64,000 nt of DNA from Parapristionchus giblindavisi (Eukaryota; Nematoda; Chromadorea; Rhabditida; Diplogasteridae): assembly GCA_943737045.1 (NCBI GenBank), contig CALSFV010000246.1, forward strand, positions 558,001 to 622,000. The letters run 5' to 3'. A program made the position numbers and the translations under genes. Below are positions 26,701-43,864 of the stretch, piece after piece. The notes below the pieces were generated by a model. The model did not search any database. It had not been told where the DNA came from and saw only the letters and a list, made by a program, of their open reading frames with translations. Position 1 is the stretch's first letter; the number at the start of each line of letters is the position of its first letter.

Positions 26701-29700
26701 GCCGTCAGGAATATAAGGGTTGAACTTGTTCTTATCAGTGAATGCAATCAGAAACCGATAATTTGAATTTTAAAAAAATATGATGTACCGTACTGGGGCG
26801 GGTTCCTAAAATTTGACATGCCGCCCATCTCCTTCAGCTCCAGCAGGATGGACTATCCGGAGTATCACGTGATGCACCAGACTACCCTTGTTCTGTTCAT
26901 GAGCAAGAAGCGTGCCCACCATCTGGTCTCGAAGAAAGACAGTGCATACATTCATGCCAACACCCCTCGAAATGATTGTTCGCAGTCAAGAACATCGCTG
27001 TTCTCCCATGCCCGACGGGTTCCTCCGATATAAACCACATGAACAACATATGGGGCATCATGGTTCGTCGTATGTACAAGAACAACAAACAGTATGCACC
27101 CGTTGCCGAATTGAAGGCTTTCATCAAAAAGGAGTGGGACGACATCGAGCGGCAATTGTTTTCTGCCCTCTATGGAAGCATGCCCAATCGCACCTTTGGC
27201 CTAATCTCGAGAATGGGCCATAACATCGATTATTAACCTATTGTTGCCCTATTGCTGTTATGCAGAAGTTTGCAAAAAATTGCACTTCATGAAAAAAATC
27301 AGGGTGTCTTATCATTATGTCGCGATAAAATTTCGGAAAATCATTATTTGCTCGTTGACCGGGGAATTGAATTTCCTCATACGTGGGCTACCTTAGTTAT
27401 CCAAGGAGTAGATACAAATGGTATATACCTCATTTGATTTTCATTCGCCATTCTGTCAAAATCCCAAAATTTTAGGGGTGTCTTATCATTATGTCGCGCA
27501 CTGTAGATACATCCATAATTAAGCGAAGAAATCATGATGTCAGCACGTATACACTAACAATAAGATTATGTAGTAACAGTATAGGGCGCATTATTAGCTA
27601 ACTTATTTAATTAAAAAAATTTACATTTAAAGTGCATGCATACTTATTCTTGTACATCTATTAATATTATTAATTCAAGTATGCTACAGTATAATAATTT
27701 TGCTCCGCAACGCTCCGGGTTATTTTTTTCACTTTTATATGATATAAGCGCATTGTGCAAACACATACAAACTTTTTAAAAAACCCTTGGAGAGATCATC
27801 AAGAGCGTAAAAAATACTAAAAATTGGTACCATCTGAACTTTTGTCACAAATGCTTCACTTTTTTCGTTTTGACGATACAATCTAAACTAAAACTCATTC
27901 AGATTGATCAAGGAGGTTTTACAAAGGTTGAAACGTATTGTATAGGTCAGCGACATGGATGGAATGAAGGTAATGAAAAATGTCCATATGTAGATGATGA
28001 TAGATGATCAATATATTCAAGGTGATACAGTACCCCAATTTGGATTGAAACAACCTGATTGGTGGAATTGTCATTATGATAGACTCAACTTCTGGATGTC
28101 ATGTTTGTAAATCATCACTTGTTTAAACTAACTATTCATATTGAAGCAATCGTACTCAAACTCATTCCATGCATACTTCTTACTATCTTCATGGCTCTAT
28201 TAGTCAATATGTTAGTAGAGGCACGTAAGAGACGAGAACGTCTAACTACATCATCAAGTACATCCAATACACAGGTATACTATCTACCAGGGTGTCAATT
28301 GCCAAAATTGCTTGTCGGCAACAGCAAGCGAAGCAACAAAAACAGAAAGAGGCTTTTCACCCGACCACGCTGCTGTTCGACAGAATATTCCACTTATGTG
28401 CGCATAAGTAACGAAAATTATCGACATTTCATTCGTTCTTGAAGTTTTTTTCTTGCCATTGTTTTCTTTTGGTAACAATTTTTGATAAATACAGTACAGC
28501 AGTCCCCCCCCCTCGTTAAAATGCGGTACGCGGGGTGACCCCTCATATCCCCTCGAATTACTACTCTGTGAATATTGAATATCAGGTGTCGAAGTTAGTG
28601 TTGCTGTATTACTCTGTGATGAACTATTTTATCCCATAGTTTGGAATTTAAAAAAATAAATAGCTTGATAAATTAAATAATACTGCAAATTACAGTATGA
28701 CTCGATTAGGGCTGCTATGCAGTGTGGCGAATCGTGATAAATAGGACACCTTTTTTTCTTATTTTTGCGTGTTTTAAACGTTTTTTTCTCCATCCATTTC
28801 ATTTATTCCGACTTTAATTTTATATTGTGAGCATGTCTGTTTGCGTTTGATAATGGAGAGGGCATGCTGCGGACTTATGGTAGTTTTTTTTAAACGAAAA
28901 CTCATTGCCCTGACGAAAAGGCTTATCTGATTGATTAATGTGCGCATGCGCACAATACAAAATTAAAGTCGGAATAAATTAAATGAACAAAGGAAAACGT
29001 TTAAAAACTAGTGTTGTTACATGGAATAAAATTTAGTCTCGACTAAATTTGCATTTTTAGTCCAGACTAAAAAATCATTCGAAAATATATTTTTTTCATT
29101 TTAGTCTCGACTAAATGGGCAAATAGACTAATATTCGCGACTAAATTTGCATTTAGTCTCGAATAATATTTTCGAATATATTCGAGAATAGAGATTTATT
29201 TTCCATTAGTTTTTGATGCTGACAAGGGAAGCACTTCAGGCTACGGAAATGATTCTGAATGAGACCCATATGGGACGTTAGGGTTGAGGGGGAGACCGCC
29301 AAAAGTGGTTCCAAAATTTGCTGATGGGACTTACCAATCGATATTTTCAATCGATATGTTCAACGTATGCGCGGCAAAAATGGCATAACTGTGTGTTAAA
29401 TGAAGCTGCAGGTTTCAAACCTGGCAGAGGTAGTTGTACATGAGTGGTACAAAACCTGGTCGAGTATGAGCCGCATCAGTTGAATTCTGAGAACTTTTGA
29501 AAATGTATTTTTTCTTATTTTTAGATGTGTAGTACCTACTCAGGTTAATTTCGATTCTATTTAAAAGCCAGATGTCTTCTATATATAGTAGACGACTATT
29601 TGCTAGTGTTTCATAAAATTTCGCGTTCTTCGGGAAAAGTTATAATTAGAGAAAGATGGTAGAAACCAGTTTCACGATTTTTTCGAAATTGTCTGTATTT

Positions 29701-31118
29701 GCCCGATTTGGCTTAGACTTTGCCACGACAATTATCATGAAGACAGAAGATGATCCCTATAATATAAGAGCTATCGATGCTCTTTTGGTCCCACAGGAAA
29801 TCATTTTACTTTTTTAGACTTTCTGAGAAAATCGTGTATGTTCAAAATTTCTCAAAATTCAACCGATCGGGCTCATTCTCTACCATGTTTTGCATCACTG
29901 GAGGGCTATTATCCCTGCAAAGTTTGAAAGCTGCAGCTTCATTGAACACGGAGTTATGGCATTTAAGCGGCGCTTGTTTTGGAAAATATCAATTAAAAAT
30001 ATCGATTGGTAGGTCCCATCAGCAAATTTTGAAACCACTTTTGGCGGTCACCCCCTCAACCTTAACGACCCATATGGGTCTCATTCAGAATCGTTTCCGT
30101 AGCCTGAGGTGCTTCCCTTGTGAGTGGTCCGCTTCTTCTCTTCTGTGTAATGGAAGGGTTTTCCCTAATTGTTAATTTTATCGCATTTTGAACACTTTTA
30201 GTCTCGACTAAATTTTAGTCTCGAATAAAATCATTTTTAGTCCAGACTAAAACGACCGGTCGACTAAAAAGCTAAATTTTATTCGACTACAAATATTAGC
30301 AGAATACATTCGAATATACAACACTATTAAAAACACGCAAAAATAAGAAAAAAGGCGTCCTATTTACTACGATTAAACCCCCCCCCCCAAATCGAGTCAT
30401 ACTGTAATTTGCAGTATTACTTATTTTATCAAGCTATTTATTTTATTTAAATTCCAAACTTTATGTGATAAAATAGTTCAGACGCAGAGTAACACAACAA
30501 AAATAACTTCGACACTTGATATTCAATATTCACAGAGTAATAATTCGAGGGATCACCCCGCGTACCGTATTTTAACGGGGGGAATCTGCTGTACTATACT
30601 GCATAAAAGTATCATTATCGCACTTCGAACGGTCAAGTTCAAAATTGCCGGCGATATCGCCAATTTGCTATCTACTAAGACTACCTCTTCCAAGTCATCA
30701 CAAACATTATAGGCTGAACGTACGACTGCAATGTTAACCATTATAGTAGCTGTATTTCTAGTGACAGAAATGCCTCAGGGATTAGCGTTATTGGCAACTG
30801 GTATTCCATCTCTCTCCAACAGTAATTTAATTTAATTATTTAAGGTGCTATGCCACAACTAAATACAGCACTTCCCTACTTTCAACAACTATTTAACCTT
30901 CTTTCATTAATAAATTCGGCTACAAACTTCCTACTATGTGCTCTAATGAGTGCAGTATTCAGGTTCCAACAACAACTCCAATTACTTATCTAATATAATA
31001 ATATACTTACAGAAAAGAATGTCTTTTAATGTTCTCTAATTGTTGTCCATCTCGTATCTCATCCAATCACTCGCGTGCTATTCCAACTTCAGTAACTATC
31101 TATTTACAGTTACAATAA
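23709..31118 (+). CDS. Seven-transmembrane neuropeptide receptor, myosuppressin/FMRFamide (DMSR) type
   Basis: Predicted G-protein-coupled peptide receptor at the plasma membrane. Exons, some ends approximate: 23709-23759, 24124-24209, 24261-24378, 25018-25161, 25180-25339, 27895-27970, 28021-28108, 28119-28274, 30700-30822, 30845-30960, 31014-31118. TM1 and TM2 are seen in VVIPLCVAGVLANILIVAVL and NPFNYFLVVIAFIDATLMAI; TM3 in SSVLLHAASLWLTVNMAVLR; TM4 in IISIIMALIIALIGSLP. TM5 is IEAIVLKLIPCILLTIFMAL followed by a basic loop ARKRRERL; TM6 is TEMPQGLALLATG, and TM7 is LLSLINSATNFLLCALMSAV. The KLIPC and TE(M)PQG signatures point to the DMSR/FMRFamide-like group. Two giant introns (about 25340-27894 and 28275-30699) each carry a large palindromic element. 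Confidence 0.8.
25937..27503. mobile_element. Palindromic Tc1/Tc3-like element: two head-to-head transposase fragments
   Basis: The ends CAGTGCGCGACATAATGATA and their complement are flanked by TA (25935-25936, 27504-27505), the Tc1/mariner hallmark. The left arm encodes on the minus strand, and the right arm on the plus strand, the same transposase C-terminal region (NIWGIMVRRVYKNNKQYAP, ALYGSMPNRTFGLISRMG). Both are preceded by broken frames. There is no intact N-terminal DNA-binding or full DDE domain. The arms are about 780 bp, nearly identical, and meet near 26720. It sits in a GPCR intron. Confidence 0.85.
28492..30596. mobile_element. 2.1 kb nested foldback in a GPCR intron
   Basis: The outer ends are (C/T)AGTACAGCAG with TA flanks (28490-28491, 30597-30598), then CCCCCCGTTAAAAT and GTACGCGGGGTGA arms. 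Inside lies a palindrome around AAATTAAAGTCGGAATAAAT (about 28770-29010). Next come TAGTCTCGACTAAA arms (29030-29190 and 30195-30310), then CCATATGGGACGTTAGGGTTGAGG arms (29260-29330 and about 30020-30085). The 600 bp centre is unpaired. The order suggests serial insertion of one inverted-repeat element into another. Confidence 0.75.
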
Positions 31119-31434
31119 TGATTAACCATTTCCTTCAGCTTCTCACTCTTCCTCCATCTAAAAATGGATTCATAGCAGTTCCTACCGGTCCTTAATCAAG
31201 TCATTCATCTTAATAGTTAATTACGTGTAGATACTGTTTGTTGCATCTTTGAGCATTATTAAACACGATGATATGAGCAAAGAAACAAAGAATACTTTTA
31301 TGAAGCTTCTGTAACAGAATTAACGAAAGAAACAAGTAAAAAATACACATGGTAGCAATATTATTTATGCCATCTTCTTTAAGAAAAAAAAAAGGAGCTG
31401 ATATTTTATGGGGGAAGGGGATAATTTACACATA
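31119..31434. other. Short convergent intergenic region
   Basis: It separates the GPCR and Argonaute stop codons and must hold both 3' UTRs. AT-rich; no feature was recognised. Confidence 0.4.
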
Positions 31435-34400
31435 TTAAGCATTGATTCTCTGACCACCAATCTTTGAGTTGTGGTAGCGGAGTTCGTTGTTGACGTCCTT
31501 TATATCAGTCTTCTGTCTCTGCTCCGAAGTAGCCATCTCATCCGTGCTAAAAAATTAGCTAACTGAAAATATACTCTAGATAACTAACGTCTTAGCCAAG
31601 AACATGCTTGCTCCACGTTCAGCATATCTGTTAGCGATGTATAAAGGAGCTGGAATTGAGACAGGAGAATTCACAATCTGAAATAAAAATGAGAAAACTT
31701 ACAAAATGAAGTAAATGTGAATACCTGGAAGTTGTAAGCAAGAGAGTGAGTAACCATCTCTATCTCGTTCATCGAGAACTTGATATCATCACATAAAATC
31801 GTATATCTCGGAGTACGAGCCGATCCCTGAGATTAAGAAATAAGCTTTCAGTAATATACAGCATAATAAAGAAACTTGAAGAGTGAGATGAGAATTGAGG
31901 AAGAACTCCTTGTAATTAGGATGAGTAAGTTGTTGATCCACTACAACTCCGCTAGGAATATTCTGAGATGTAGGACTCTGGCTTGAATCAATCTGAAAGC
32001 AATATACTTGCATCAAAAATAATGTATTAGTGTACCGTCATGGGCATGAGACGAATATTATGCTCCTTCTGAACAACTATGAAAGTAATCTTAACATCTT
32101 TGGCTCCAAGATCATGCAGAACTGCACGAATTAAAGGAACTTCAACTCTCATCACCTTCAATTAAAAATAACGACTATTAGAATATATTGAGATAATCTA
32201 ACCATTGCATATGATCCCTCTGAAACTCCTTGACGATAGATGATTACCTCCTTAGGTAGAGGTCTCTTAGCCTCATGCTTCTCTCCATCACCATTAACGA
32301 TTCCACGGTAACGTTCAATGATAGATTTGAACATCTCGGGAATACAATAGAGAAGCTTCAAAATATTACAATGAATAATGAGAAAAGTAATGAAAGTAAG
32401 TAGCACCTCTTCCTTTCTAGGATCTTGATAGATATAATCTCCCATGATCTCACTGGGATTTTCACCCATATTGGCAGCGAACTGAACAGCAATAATTGCG
32501 ATTGAAAAAAAGTTATTGAAATCTCACTCCGACGACAGAAGGAGCAACACCCTTTCCATGAAGAGTTTCAGTTAAGCCTTGTGGAGGAGCATGGGTGATT
32601 CCAATTCCAACGAAAAGACGAGATGCGGGGAATGCATCATATCCACTTAATGATGCACATATTATACCAACAAGCTCCACATACACAGTACAACAGAATA
32701 CTCTGATGTCTCCTCTGTCCCCTCGATTTTTACGCTTTGAATAAAGATCTGCTGTTCAATTTATTTGCGTTGTTTTACTCCAGAGATTTATCACGGAAAG
32801 ATTGGGATTTTAAAAAGCTTGTCAACTAAATTTTGTTAATGAAAGAGATGCTGGAAGAAAAGTCACGTTGAGGTAGAATTGGCGAGCGTGCCAACTTCCA
32901 AAAATTCTTCGGCATTTGCAAAAAATTAATATTTTCAATCGGAGTACGTAATTTATAAAATCAGTCTTTCCGTTATAAATCCGGTCAAATCTAGAGTAAA
33001 ACAACGTAAATAATTTGAAGATGAGACACCCGGTGATTTTCGATCTGCATAGGTATTCATGAACGACGGCAAACCGTTTGCCACCGGTCATGGATAAGGC
33101 ACCTGATTCCGATTTGAATGGCTTGAAGCAACAAAAAAAACTTTTGTCAGAAAATTAGTCATGAAGCCAGGCCGACACACGAATAGAACACAAAAACATA
33201 CTTAGTAACATGACCGATCGAGATGGAATAATTAAGTCCTCCAAGCTTGAGATTCATCTTTGCGACAATGTTATCCATTGTCTGAAACTGCTTCTTAGTC
33301 AGGAAATTCATCATAGTCTTCGTCTTGAGATCTTGCGTAACCATATTGGTATATCTTTCCTCCAGCTTTAGATGCTCTGAATCAAATCAATAATCAATAA
33401 AAAACTTGATGTAATTCTGACTATGAATAGTGATGTTCTCATTAGTGATGAAGAATACAAATTGACAATTGTGCTGAGCAGCTGCACGCATTTTCTCTCT
33501 AGCAATAACTTCCAATGACTTGTGTCCATCTCCTTCTAGAATACCACATTCAACCGGATAGGCTACATTCATTCCTCGTGCTCTACATACACCAATCATC
33601 TCTTTTCCAAATGTTCTAAAATGAAAGTAAATTAAAGAAAAGAAATTTGTATAAATTAGCATACTCAACATCCTGAATACTAATTCTCTCTTTTGGAGCT
33701 GGAAGGCAATACATTGCCCATACGGCGCACTCAGCAGGGTTGATGAACCTCAATTTCAATTGATTACATTTTTGATAACGAGTTATTCTTACTTGTAATT
33801 TCGTCCAGGAGGTTTCCATTTAGCAACGTTGGGATCTGGCTTTACCTCTGCATTCGAACCGTATTTCAGTGCAGGTGCAGGCAGATGTCGACCATCAACC
33901 CAAACAAGAATCATTTCCAAATGAAGACGTTAATTGGATGACATACTGAAAGTGGTCTAGCCACTATTCCAAGACCAGCAGCACAAAGATGCTTGTTCTC
34001 AGCATTAGTAAGATCGAGAAGTCTTGTCTGATCCATAATAGCAACTTGGCGATATGATGGAGCAACAGCACATTCCTAATGTTTTCTCATGATAAATTTG
34101 TTCGAAAGATCGTAACAAACTTTGGTGGTCTTCTGTGACTGAGTTCCCGTTGTTTGCGGAATAGTTACACGTTGCATCGGAGTAACATCGAGTAGTTCCA
34201 TAGGATACAGATTCATTTGTCCTCTTTCTCTACTCATTGCTAACGGAGCATCACCGTACCTTCAAAGACAATGTATAAGATGGATAATTGATATAACTCA
34301 CTTCAAATCTCTTTCATATTTCATCTTGAAATATTCGGCAACTGTTACTGTAGTGGTTGTTCCTCCAGTCTCGATCTATAGGCAAAATTGGTGAATAAAT

Positions 34401-37126
34401 CTTATGTTTAAACAGGCCGATAAAGTGAGGAAGTAGAAAACATCTGATATTTTGAGAAAATAATATACCTCCATTTTCTTCGAGTTGGCAGAGTCACGAG
34501 AAATTCCGTGAATTTCAACATTGCGAGGACGCTTAGTATGATTAGTAGTGCATCCTAGACCTCTAACCTGAAAAAAAAGAGAACAAAATCTAATGATTAG
34601 TATTCCTTTTACCTGCTGACTGATCTTATCGATTTCGATTGGCGATAATTGACGATTGATATTCTGGACAATTAATTCAGCCTTGTCGATAAGCTTCTGC
34701 TTATTATGGAATGCCGCTTTCAGTGCTGAAACGTAAATTTTATGTCAACAGCCATTTGATCGACAAACATACAATCGATAGCAATAGCAGGAGAGGCATT
34801 CTTTCTGCCTTTAGGACCTTCAATTAATTTAAGACTCTTTGTGACACCGGGATACAACGTCTTTCCCTCGCCGAGATCTACTGTCTGCAAATATATTCTA
34901 ACAATAAAGTAGGCACCTATCATCAGCTATTCTACAGATAAGATGATAAAGTGGCTGGATTTTTTTCAAATTAAAAAAAAGTTGAAAGAATAATATGGGA
35001 CATATTCAGAATAGGGCTTCAGGTGTACGTCATTAAATTAATGCTTGTCAATTAAGACACCGGCACAGTAAGATTCGAGGGTTGAGCCACTGACCCTACA
35101 CCACCGATTTGGCTCAAAAGTTTTTGTGGATACCCCCATGAGCCCCCATCACAAAATAGGTATTCATTTGGGCCTGGTCCTTGAAACATAGATGCGCCGG
35201 GTTCTCGAAATTTGAAAACTCGATTTTCACCAGAAAAAAAAGTGGAGTGACCTAGTTGCAATGCTAGTGTCGATGATGACAAGAAAACTCGATATGGGAC
35301 GGTCCCGAGATCCGATCGCAAACTGGATTTTCACCTCCTCAAAACATTCTAAATTTAATTAAAAGTGCATTTTTGCCGAGCGAAAAATTCCGCGCAGAAT
35401 GAGAGAAAATAAAAAATTGATGACCCCGAAAATATTTTTGTTTTTAAATCACTTCATATTTGTACTCACATTGAAGAACTTTTTTAGTAGAACAACTTTT
35501 GAACATTATGTCTGGAACTCTTGCTCAAGAGAAATTCACACCGTTTGTCAGCCCATTCATCTGGGCTGACAAACCGTGTGAATTTCTCGCCGGCCTATTT
35601 TGCGCAAAACGAAAGAAAAAAAGTTTTTGTTGTCTAGGCATACATGTAATTATTCGACACAAACATGTAACCTCTGTAGCTCGGCTTTTTTTATGGTGAA
35701 AATCGAGTTTTCAAATTTCGAGAACTCGACGCATCTATGTTTCAAGTACCCAGCCCAAATGAATACCCATTTTGTGATGGACGCCTAAGGGGGTAAGCCA
35801 TAGGTCGAAAAGTATGCTAAGAAGCATCAAGCCTGTCCGGATTTTCAGCCAAATTTGTCAAAAATCGGAAAAACCTGACCGGATTTTGAAAACCCTAGCT
35901 ATTCGACCTATGGGGTAAGCGCAAAAAAATTGAGCCAAATCGGTGAAGTTGGTGTCCGGCAATACCCGGAATTTCACTGACAAGGAAAATTTTTTATGTC
36001 TCAGAATCAATTTTCTTTTTTTTTTTTGAAAAACACACCGTAGGCGATAAGCAAAAAAGATAAAAGACTTCCCTTGTCAGCCGGTGTCTTAATTAATAAT
36101 AACCAACTCTCAAATTCTCCATTTCCGGGCGATTCGAGAAGATTTTTCCATGGTGGAATACCGTAAATCTGTCGTTACTGAAATAATAATGCTAACATAT
36201 CGAGCAGAGTTCACAACAATCACATACTCATCGAACAACGCAGACATACTAGTGACCACGTCTACAAATTGCATAGCAGATCGATCACCTCCCTCCAAGT
36301 TTCTATCAGTCTTGCGGATATCAGAAAGAAGAATCTGAAACAACTCATCTAATTGAAATAGTAAAATTCGCAAACCTCATTTGTATCGTCACAAGGCTTA
36401 ACAACAAAATTAATGTATTCGAATGGAGAAAGATCTTCTCCGACTTCTTTGCCTTCGAGAATGACCGTCTCGCAAGCCTGAAAGTTCATGAAATAGTGAT
36501 AAATAATTGAACACAAGGTATTTCCTGACTTTTCCCGAATTGGAAAATTCGAGCTTTTCCATCGTATACATCAACGACTGGCCATCGTAAAAGTAGGTTG
36601 CATCATCTTTGTAAAATGAGGCTCGAACGATAGCCTTCTTGAATGTGCTAACACATTTCTTCTTACGATCTACCACGGTATGACTGAAACCAAAGTACAT
36701 TCAAATGGACGAAAACAACAAAAAAACTTACTCTACTTTGCCTTTCTTGGAGAATTCGACCATTTTCTTTCCGAGATAACTATGGATATCGACATCATAT
36801 TTGTAGATGATAGCATTAGGTTTGGTGATTCTAACACCAAAAACATTGGACTGGACTTTGTATGACGCGAACTGAATACTGCCAGGCTCGGTAACACCGG
36901 GCAGAACTGCAGATCGTCCATTGATCTGCAATATTGAAGCATTGAACGGTAGCCACACTGAGCAACTACCTGCATCTTCTCCATCAGCATTTCAGCTTCT
37001 CTGATTTTCTCTTCCTTCTCCTTATCAATCCTTGCTAAAGATGATCAAATATTACGTTTAAAAAAATAGGATTAACGAACCGCGTTCCTCATTCCGCTTG
37101 GCTTCGTCAGGCGACTCGCCGTGCAT
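31435..37126 (-). CDS. Argonaute, nematode WAGO-type, slicer residues lost
   Basis: Small-RNA-guided silencing protein. The start MHGESPDEAKRNEERG (37126) directly follows TTTGCAG, a likely trans-splice site. N-terminal exons give VLPGVTEPGSIQFASYKVQS and YKYDVDIHSYLGKKMVE. Linker/PAZ exons follow (GKTLYPGVTKSLKLIEGPKG, IDKISQQVRGLGC). The MID region is visible in CRARGMNVAYPVECGILEGD and CQFVFFITNENITIHS. PIWI is visible in MNLKLGGLNYSI, RLFVGIGITHAPPQG, NMGENPSEIMGDYIYQDPRK, VIIYRQGVSEGS, HPNYKEFFLNSH, YTILCDDIKFSMNEIEMVTH and VSIPAPLYIANRYAERG; the end is at 31435. The three catalytic positions are G (GxD of the first strand), Q (YRDG becomes YRQG) and N (AH becomes AN), so cleavage activity is not expected. 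This loss and the overall sequence fit WAGO proteins, which bind secondary 22G siRNAs. The 2 kb region 34930-36110 is an intron with an inserted element. Confidence 0.85.
35056..36088. mobile_element. 1.03 kb inverted-repeat element flanked by TTAA, in an Argonaute intron
   Basis: The ends GACACCGGC and GCCGGTGTC are each flanked by TTAA (35052-35055, 36089-36092), the target of piggyBac-type elements, though the terminal bases are not piggyBac-like. Inner arms carry GAAAATCGAGTTTTCAAATT, GATGCGCCGGGTTC/ GACGCATCTATG and ATGAATACC blocks in opposite orientation. The centre is a hairpin (35527-35588: GAAATTCACACCGTTTGTCA around an ATTCAT loop). The right end also has CTTCCCTTGTCA, as in the CAAGGG family ends. 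Confidence 0.65.
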
Positions 37127-38092
37127 TCTGCAAAGATAAGATATACAAAATATGCAGTAAATAACTGCTAATGAATTGAAAATAAAAGAAATGCCCTCGA
37201 CTGATTTGGAAAATTTTGCTTGTCTGTAAATTTTAAAAATATATATAATGAAGACAATCTCATTCTTTCTGAAGCATGACATTGAAATTCCAAGAAATTA
37301 TACTCCGCTATATATCAAGAAATCTTCGCACGTGAACGAGTAAAAAGTCATACAATGAAAAATAATGGGATTTTTTAAAAATTAGGTCAGTCAATGTTAT
37401 TGACTGACCTAATTTTAAAAAATCTTGCCGAGACCGAAAATATTCAAATTGCAGATAATTACGGTAGAATGAAGAAACGTTACTGTAGCGAATACTACCA
37501 AAAAATTTTACCACATGTTCACATTTAAGTAGTGTTATTATACAATTCTAAAATTTACCAATTGACCGCGATCTGCCACAACATGTGCTGCACTCGAAAC
37601 TGTAACGAATAAACGTCATATCGCTCTGGAAAGTAGAGCGATAAAGAGTACGCAAAATGTAATATTTTGGCAGTTTGCCAAGTTTTCAATGATCTTTGTC
37701 TCTATCTATGTTGTAGAGACACTGTGGTGCACAGTAGCATGACAGTCAATAGTTCGCCACCGAATTGTCTCCGGCACTATTTGCCATTGCGTGTCTATAG
37801 AATTATGTACTGTTGTATCTGACTGTCAGCAAGTGCGCAATCCGTGAATTAGTATTTTTGAGCGCCGCTAAAAAGAATGACCACTTTGGTTTGTTCATTT
37901 TCGCGCGTAAATCCATCTTCCTTCTTTAAAGTTTGTTAATAATTATGCCTTAATTCATTGATTTTATTTGTTATATTTTAAGTCGTGCTGTTATCTTTCA
38001 GCATGCAACAGTTCATAATTTTGTCAAAATAAGTAACTGTGTTGTGTATATGACAATTGTCCTAAGTAATATCTCTTTGCAGAAAAGTCTGG
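37127..38092. other. Divergent upstream region of the Argonaute and spt-16
   Basis: It holds both promoters and one strong hairpin (separate entry). Between 37550 and 38050 no exon is supported. TTTGCAG lies 11 bp before the spt-16 ATG, another acceptor-like site. Confidence 0.4.
37370..37424. repeat. Perfect hairpin upstream of the Argonaute
   Basis: TAGGTCAGTCAAT pairs with ATTGACTGACCTA around a GTT loop, and an A/T-rich extension (GATTTTTTAAAAA with TTTTAAAAAATC) makes the stem about 26 bp. It may be a micro-foldback element or a structured leader. Confidence 0.75.
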
Positions 38093-43032
<4,940 letters not shown>

Positions 43033-43864
43033 ATACTCATTATATACTTATGCTCCTTTCTTATCCTATATATTGGTTGTCTAAGTTACATTTTTATAAT
43101 CTCATTCATAATTTATACCGTTGAATAAAAATGATTGTTTCATTTAACTTTGCTGTAAATATAGTCTAATAAATTTGATGACTTTAGGGATGTTGTATTT
43201 AGTATAAAAACCATGTAAACAACACCAACCCGCTAGCTACGCCACGTTAGCGATCTTGGCGAGGCTGCCGTTAAAGAGGAGAGGAATGGGAGATAGCGCG
43301 AGCTAATTGTTCTGACACGAAATTTGTTTACATCGACAGAGTGAGAAGCGGCATGACCAATAACAAACGCCATACATTCTGTTTTACATATAGTGGTATG
43401 ATAGTTAAATGGAAATTATGATGGTGTGGTTGATATTTGGTCTCTGGTAGCTTATCCAGTGCTTTAAGCGCGGACATACACAAGGAATGAAATAGTCGCT
43501 GTCGACGAATGATATTTCGATAACACTATTTGAGTCGGATGTTCGAACGTAAGAAAAAACACAGTCCTGCAGAATCGTACTTAAACTGACTTGAAGTATA
43601 CTTTAAGTCTACTTCAAGTGAAATAACATTTGCGTTACAGTATATGCACTACTTTAGGTACATAGACTTGCGTATTTATTATTTGTAAACCCAAAATAAG
43701 AAACATCTGAAGATTTTATGGGGTTTATGAGATAATTTAATAAGAAGTGAAATATGACTAGGAAGAGAAAGCACAATAACTATTTAATATACAAGTATAA
43801 ATATCTCGTAAAGAGAATAAAGAGTACAAGTGACACAATGTAAAACAAATATATTGAATCGATA
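43033..43864. other. Convergent intergenic region
   Basis: It separates the stops of spt-16 and the katanin p80 gene. An ACTTGAAGTATACTTTAAGTCT block near 43589-43622 resembles the CACTTAAAGTCTACTTAAA MITE at 58521. Otherwise no feature is seen. Confidence 0.4.

Noticed and set aside
35052..35321. 89-codon minus-strand ORF in the Argonaute intron
   Set aside because: It falls in the arm of the TTAA-flanked element and has no similarity to Argonaute.
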